Shown here piece by piece: positions 59,178-64,000 of a DNA stretch of 64,000 nt. Position 1 is the first letter of the stretch, and every line of letters begins with the position of its first letter. This stretch comes from Rhizophagus clarus (lineage: Eukaryota > Glomeromycota > Glomeromycetes > Glomerales > Glomeraceae), in NCBI GenBank assembly GCA_015698045.1, contig BLAL01000324.1, forward strand, positions 890,501 to 954,500. The letters are read 5' to 3'. The position numbers were made by a program, and so were the translations under genes. Below the pieces are notes generated by a model. It made no database searches. It had not been told where the DNA came from and worked only from the letters and a program-made list of their open reading frames with translations.

Positions 59178-59686
59178 TCTGAACCAATATATTTAAAACG
59201 TATTATATTCTTATATTATTATGTAGTAAAGTAATTATATAGTTATTATTTTACGTATTTATATTATATAGTTATTATTAATTATATGACGTGAATCGTT
59301 TATGTAAATTTTATACAGTAATTATATAAATTATTATTTCGAGAAATAGATACAATTTTTTTTTTTGTTGATTAATGCTCGATGAGAAAATTTTAAATAT
59401 ATTCGAAATTAAAATAATTTTCTAACTAAATTACAAATAATAAATTAAAATTTTAACATATTAATATAGTTTCAAATTATTGTAAAAATAATAGATCAAA
59501 CTACAGTAAGAAAAAACCCCAAAAATATGGTACATCAGTTAAGTCGATCTATTGTTACCAAAACCTCTCCCATAAAAAAAAATTATATTTAATAATGAAT
59601 ATTCTATTTTCACCAAAAAATAAATAATAACCTCTATATTATTGATTTAAATGAATTGTTCTTGATATTCACATACGGTATAAATT
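59178..59686. other. Convergent 3' intergenic spacer
   Basis: AT-rich; presumably holds the 3' ends of the four-repeat Myb gene and NAR1. No other feature seen. Confidence 0.5.
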
Positions 59687-61664
59687 CTACCATTTAACGG
59701 CTAAAGGATTAACAAGAGTAGTTTCAACGGCATGATATTGGGTGCGTAAAAATTTTTTAGATTTCTCACTATCAATTCCGTCAAGCCACTCGCTAAAAAA
59801 AATTAATGAAAAAACATTTAGCTCACTAATTCACTAATCCAAATTCCAAAACTCTCTTAGCTCACTTGACTTACCTATACAAATTTAATACGACATCATT
59901 TTTTTCAGGCGAAAGAGAATTAACGTTACGATAAATATTATTCACGTTTGAAATCCAATCTTTTATAGGAATATTTTCATCTGGTTTCAATTGTCCTCCT
60001 CCATTTATACAACCAGAAGGGCAAGCCATAACTTCAACGTAATGATATGGTGAATTATTACTCTTAATCTTACGAACAAGATTTTGTATATTTCTAAATC
60101 CATACGCTGATGCGAATTTTAATACAGGTTTTCCATCAATCTAAATAATACAAAAAACATATAACACGTGAGAACATGAGATAAAAAAAAAGAGCATTAG
60201 CTCGTTGGATATATCACAATGTCTGATGTTACCTCAAGAGTGGTTTCTTTGAAATCTTTATTACGACCGATTTTAACTATAACGCCTTGTTCCATATCAA
60301 CATCAACATCAGTAATATTGAATACTTCACGGGCGGTATATTCAAGAATAAATTCTAAATAACCTCCTGATGCACTACCAGAAGATCTTAATAGTTCCTT
60401 TTCTTGTGAAGTTTTAGTAAAATCATCTAATGAAGATTCATCACTTGTTTTAATATCATAATTATTTTCTTCAAACATTTTAACAACTTCCCCTGTCGTT
60501 ATAACACAATCAACATCTCTTGTCTGATATTCTTCACTAAAAAAATCTGGTCTTGATGCTTCTAATTTTTTATCATAACACATCATAACGCCAACGTGAT
60601 AAATATTATTAGGCTTAATTCCCAATTTATTCGCTAAATAATCTTTTACAACGGATCCCATAATTTGTTGTGGTGATTTAGTTTGACTAACATAAGGTAA
60701 AATAAATCCGTGAGTTTTTTCAGCATAACAAATCCATCCAGGACATGCTGAAGCTAACATTGGTAATTTAGCTTCACTCATTGCATCGTCTCCGCCTCCT
60801 GATGTTCCATTACGTTTTATTCTTGTTGATTTTACGTTATTATCTTCTACTGGAGCATTTTTTTGTTGTTTTTCTTGATAAATTCGAAATCTTTCCACGA
60901 ATTCACGAGCACTTTCTAGTAATGAAAAATCCCGTGAAAATGATGTATCAAACACATAGTGAACTCCAAGTGATTTAAAGAAATTTGTCAACCTTTTTGC
61001 TACCTATCATTAAAAAATTAAAAATTATTGTTATCGTTGTTGTTGTTGCTGCTGTTATTATTTTAGTTAGTATTTACCTGTAAAGGCGTTAAGTCGTATT
61101 TTGCTGCAATAGAAGCAATAGATTGAGGAGCTATTGAAATAACAATAGTTTTCTTTTGATCAGGTTTATTCTGATCTATCGCTTCTTTATTTAATTTTAG
61201 TACATTGTATAATTCTTCCTGAGATTGCATTGTTATAAGGACACTTTCTGCTGAAGTAATACACCCACTTTAATAAAAGTTTTTAAAATAGTTAGTATTC
61301 ATTTTATATTAGAAGAAAAGGGAATAAAAAAAAAAAAAAAATAATAATAATAAATTCGCAACGTACCTGCATGCTAAACAATCGTCAAGAGTGATCTGTG
61401 CCGTTTGTAATTTAGTTTCAATACCATCAAGAGAAACTTCATAATAACCACCAGAATCATCAATTTTAATGACATTCTATTTTTATTTTTTATTTTTTTC
61501 AAAAAAAAAAAAAAAATTAGTTGTGATTCATAAAAAATTCGGGAGAAATAATTATTAAAATTTAATACATTATTATTGTCTGCAGTTTTATTAACTTCAA
61601 CAGGCTTAATACAAGCCTGTGAAGGAGCAATATAATCGTTAAGATCTTTTAATATAACAGACAT
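59687..61664 (-). CDS. NAR1: Cytosolic Fe-S cluster assembly factor NAR1
   Basis: Iron-only-hydrogenase-like protein that, in the CIA pathway, passes Fe-S clusters from the Cfd1-Nbp35 scaffold to the targeting complex. Six exons, 61569-61664, 61367-61476, 61078-61267, 60233-61003, 59875-60140 and 59687-59792, give 512 residues, close to the family's usual length. All cluster ligands are visible: C18 in SQACIKP and C65, C68, C71 in DDCLACSGC (N-terminal 4Fe-4S); C219 in SACPGW, C274 in MMCYDKK, and C429 and C433 in MACPSGC (H-cluster-like site). The protein ends LAVKW, with the conserved terminal Trp. An insert at about 172-210 (Lys/Asn/Gly-rich) is a lineage loop. Start is the first ATG of the [13 protein letters not shown]-terminus typical of the family. 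All introns are GT-AG and the frame is intact, so the gene should be functional and essential. Confidence 0.96.
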
Positions 61665-62584
61665 TTTCTAAATTTTGAAAGAACTTTTCGAAAAAAAAAA
61701 ATTGAAAACCGAGATGCTGATCAACAATGATGATTAATAATTGTTTATTAACTTATTATCACGTGTCCAAATTAGCCTTCCTTGATAAGATAAGCTCCGG
61801 ACAAAATTAAGTTACTGTACTTACTGTACCATGTATGGTTACGTCACTTGCGTTAATTAAACATGATAGGCGCCGGTCTAAAGCGATCCTAAATCTGCAA
61901 GTTTGTACAAAAAAGGCTACCGTTACATTTACGTTTCCCTTTTTATTATTTATAATAAAAATGGATGGTAATTTACATTTATAGTAATTATCTTCTAGTT
62001 CGTTTATACGAGGGCGCAATAAGTCCTTGCATTAAACAGGATCTGTACTACTTTGGTACTTCCAAACACAACAATAATTATTTTTGGAAGCTTCCAAATA
62101 AGTATATACGTTTAAATGTGAAAAATTTTGGAATATTGGAAGGATCAGAAGGAATTGGGAGACCAATTCCAAATAAAATTCTTTAATATATCCGGTAATG
62201 TAATGTAATGTATTACATTTCATAACCTGATGACTTGAATCTAATTCATTCAATATGTATAAACTTCTCGTTACATTGGACTAGGGTTCAACTTAAAACT
62301 ACTATATGTTTTGAAAGAATAACTTAAAATCCAACTAATAAATTATTATCGTTATAATTATTGTCACTCTTATTTTTCATTTTGATTCACTATAAATTTA
62401 GATCTCGCTTGAGAAGAATGATAATTATTTTAAATCGTAAATCAAAGATTGAAGAATGATTTCTATTGTTTATTTTTGCAATTGTGTCGAATTTGAAAAC
62501 TTTGCATTTTTTTTTTTTAAAAAAAAAATAAATAGCACTTTTTATGGTCTATCTCATACTCTAACAGTTAATTGCATGTTCAGC
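61665..62584. other. Intergenic spacer
   Basis: Contains the NAR1 promoter side. Overlapping ORFs on both strands at 61807-62253 have no motif; a ttggaagcttccaa palindrome lies at about 62086. No gene supported. Confidence 0.4.
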
Positions 62585-64000
62585 TTAAGGAGCATATATA
62601 ACGGTTTTCTTCCTACGATATAATAAGTAACTAATAGATAAAATAACTATTACACCTGTAATACTTCAAATTGTCCCGCCCAATATTTCTATTGTTTGAG
62701 GTGCTGCTCCACTTGCGCCATTTGCGTTGTTTGCTGTCTCACTTATACTACTTGGAGTAAAATTTTTAACCCACTTGAAATTATTTACATCACTTACATC
62801 AATCATATGAATTTGATTACTTTGAACAACAACACCATTATTATAGAACAATCCTAAATTTGAAGAAAAAAATTAATAAAATTTAATTCAAGTAAAGTAT
62901 AATTTCATTAATATAACATTTCATACCAAATGCAATAACCATATAATTTCCAACAAGAGTAGCCGTATGTCCTCTGAATGGTACAGAACTAGGTGGTGTA
63001 TTGATATTAGTAGGTCTGGACCACTCAAGAGCAAGAGCATTAAAAATTAATATTGGATCAGGAACAGGTAATCCTTGAGAATTTATTCCTCCATAAACAA
63101 TAATAAGACTATCTTTTGCTGGGAAAACATTTTTAAAAAAAATAAAAATTAGTAATTTTTACAGTAGATATGTATTTTTAAATGTGATATATACTCAAGA
63201 CCGTTGTATATAAACTTCTAGGTGATGGTGTGTTAATCTATGGACAATTATATTGTGACAAATTTTTTAATAATATGCATTAAATAGTAAGAAATTGGTA
63301 TAAATATCCCTCTCCATTACAAAGATAATTACCGTATCGTATGAAATCCATGAGCTCAATTTGGTAACATATACAGTAATTGTCTCAAACTATATTATAT
63401 ATATACATTCAATTAAAAAATCATTCGTATCTAATAATGATAAAATCCATTCAAATTATTATACACTATTCAAACCAAGAATAAAACTTCTTCCATAACC
63501 AAAAGTATGATTATCAATATAAAAAACATTTCCATTTTGTGGTGAGAAATCAGTATCATTTATTAGAAATGGCGTTGACCAATCCCCCGTTAAAAGTATC
63601 ATTACAAAATAAATATAACGCTGCTTCTTTATCACAAACGGTTGATAACCATCGAATTTTAACGGTTGATATAGGTGCTGGGTCCTTAGACCACCCTGTA
63701 TACGTTGCGAATTTTAAAAAAAAGGGGTTGTCATTTTCAAAAAATTCACCAAATAGAATGATCGTATTTTTGCCAATACCACATATAGTTGATATTGCAT
63801 TGAATTTGAAAATTGTTAGTTAAATCAATTATTGGTAAATAGAATCTAAATTAAAAGGCTTTGAAACATCTAAATAAAAAAAAAATCATTAGTCAATGCA
63901 TTTGTTTCAGTTTCTCCACCAATAAAATATATTTTATCGTCAATATGATGTGTGGTGTGACTACTACGTCCAACAGGTATACAGTGTCGAAACATTTTGA
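62585..64000 (-). pseudogene. Kelch-repeat membrane protein, decayed, runs off the window
   Basis: The minus strand shows Kelch blades in broken frames: RHCIPVGRSSHTTHH then DDKIYFIGGET (63900-63960), DVSKPFN, a stop-containing stretch, STICGIGKNTIILFG, KFATYTGWSKDPAP, then other frames. The C-terminal half is cleaner: INTPSPRSLYTTV joins 62931-63118 (KDSLIIVYGGINSQG, FRGHTATLVGNYMVIAFG) and then 62666-62853 (NQIHMIDVSDVNNFKW, EILGGTI). A TGA at 62666-62668 cuts the next segment, which continues in frame as SITGVIVILSISYLLYRRKK, a transmembrane helix with a basic stop-transfer end, to 62585. Kelch ectodomain plus one membrane helix is a large family in such fungi (family knowledge). Several homopolymer-linked frameshifts and the TGA mark it as dead, though some could be sequencing errors. 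The N-terminal part lies beyond 64000. Confidence 0.75.

Noticed and set aside
60781-60978. Plus-strand ORF
   Set aside because: Antisense to NAR1 exon 4.
63539-63823. Plus-strand 94-codon ORF
   Set aside because: Antisense to recognisable Kelch-repeat sequence on the minus strand.
1-64000. tRNA and rRNA genes
   Set aside because: Scanned by eye for GGTTCGA-type T-arms with matching acceptor stems and for conserved rRNA blocks; none convincing. A tRNAscan or Infernal run would settle it.

Overview
The window looks like nuclear DNA of an arbuscular mycorrhizal fungus, most likely Rhizophagus irregularis or a close relative (inference). It is very AT-rich and full of A/T homopolymers. Genes are split by short GT-AG introns, and the recognisable families are ones expanded in that lineage: small Myb-like proteins, an AIG1-type GTPase, a Crinkler-like remnant and a Kelch-repeat membrane protein. 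One conserved housekeeping gene, NAR1, is present.

Layout. 0-11 kb: a decayed Myb-like copy, an intact Myb-like gene (6857-7576), a broken coiled-coil ORF and a broken Crinkler-like gene. 11.6-17 kb: short repeats, a 161-bp MITE-like element, and a 1.96-kb element with TIRs and a 10-bp target-site duplication that carries a palindromic hairpin array; a decayed unknown gene follows. 17-37.6 kb: a large mosaic with no recognisable protein gene, built from segmental duplications, hairpin satellites and tandem arrays of intron-like units. In those units, 28-51-nt micro-exons are bounded by consensus splice signals, mostly on the minus strand left of 30.6 kb and on the plus strand right of it. 39.5-40.5 kb: an AIG1-type GTPase with a damaged P-loop. 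41-44 kb: a diverged copy of 2.7-4.7 kb. 46-59 kb: four more intact Myb-like genes, the last with four Myb repeats. 59.7-61.7 kb: NAR1 on the minus strand, convergent with the last Myb gene. 62.6-64 kb: a Kelch pseudogene running off the window.

The Myb-like genes share one exon plan (short exon 1, about 100-120-nt exon 2, exactly 26-nt exon 3, long exon 4) and so form one expanded local family. The most unusual part is 13.7-37.6 kb. At least three distinct arrays sit inside TIR-bounded elements. For one of them (21099-24137) a paralogous empty site at 28394 shows the insertion to the base. In its units the 5' splice site lies in the loop of a hairpin whose arms differ between units yet mostly still pair. 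All exon structures were read by eye from splice consensus and paralogue comparison; no transcript evidence was available.
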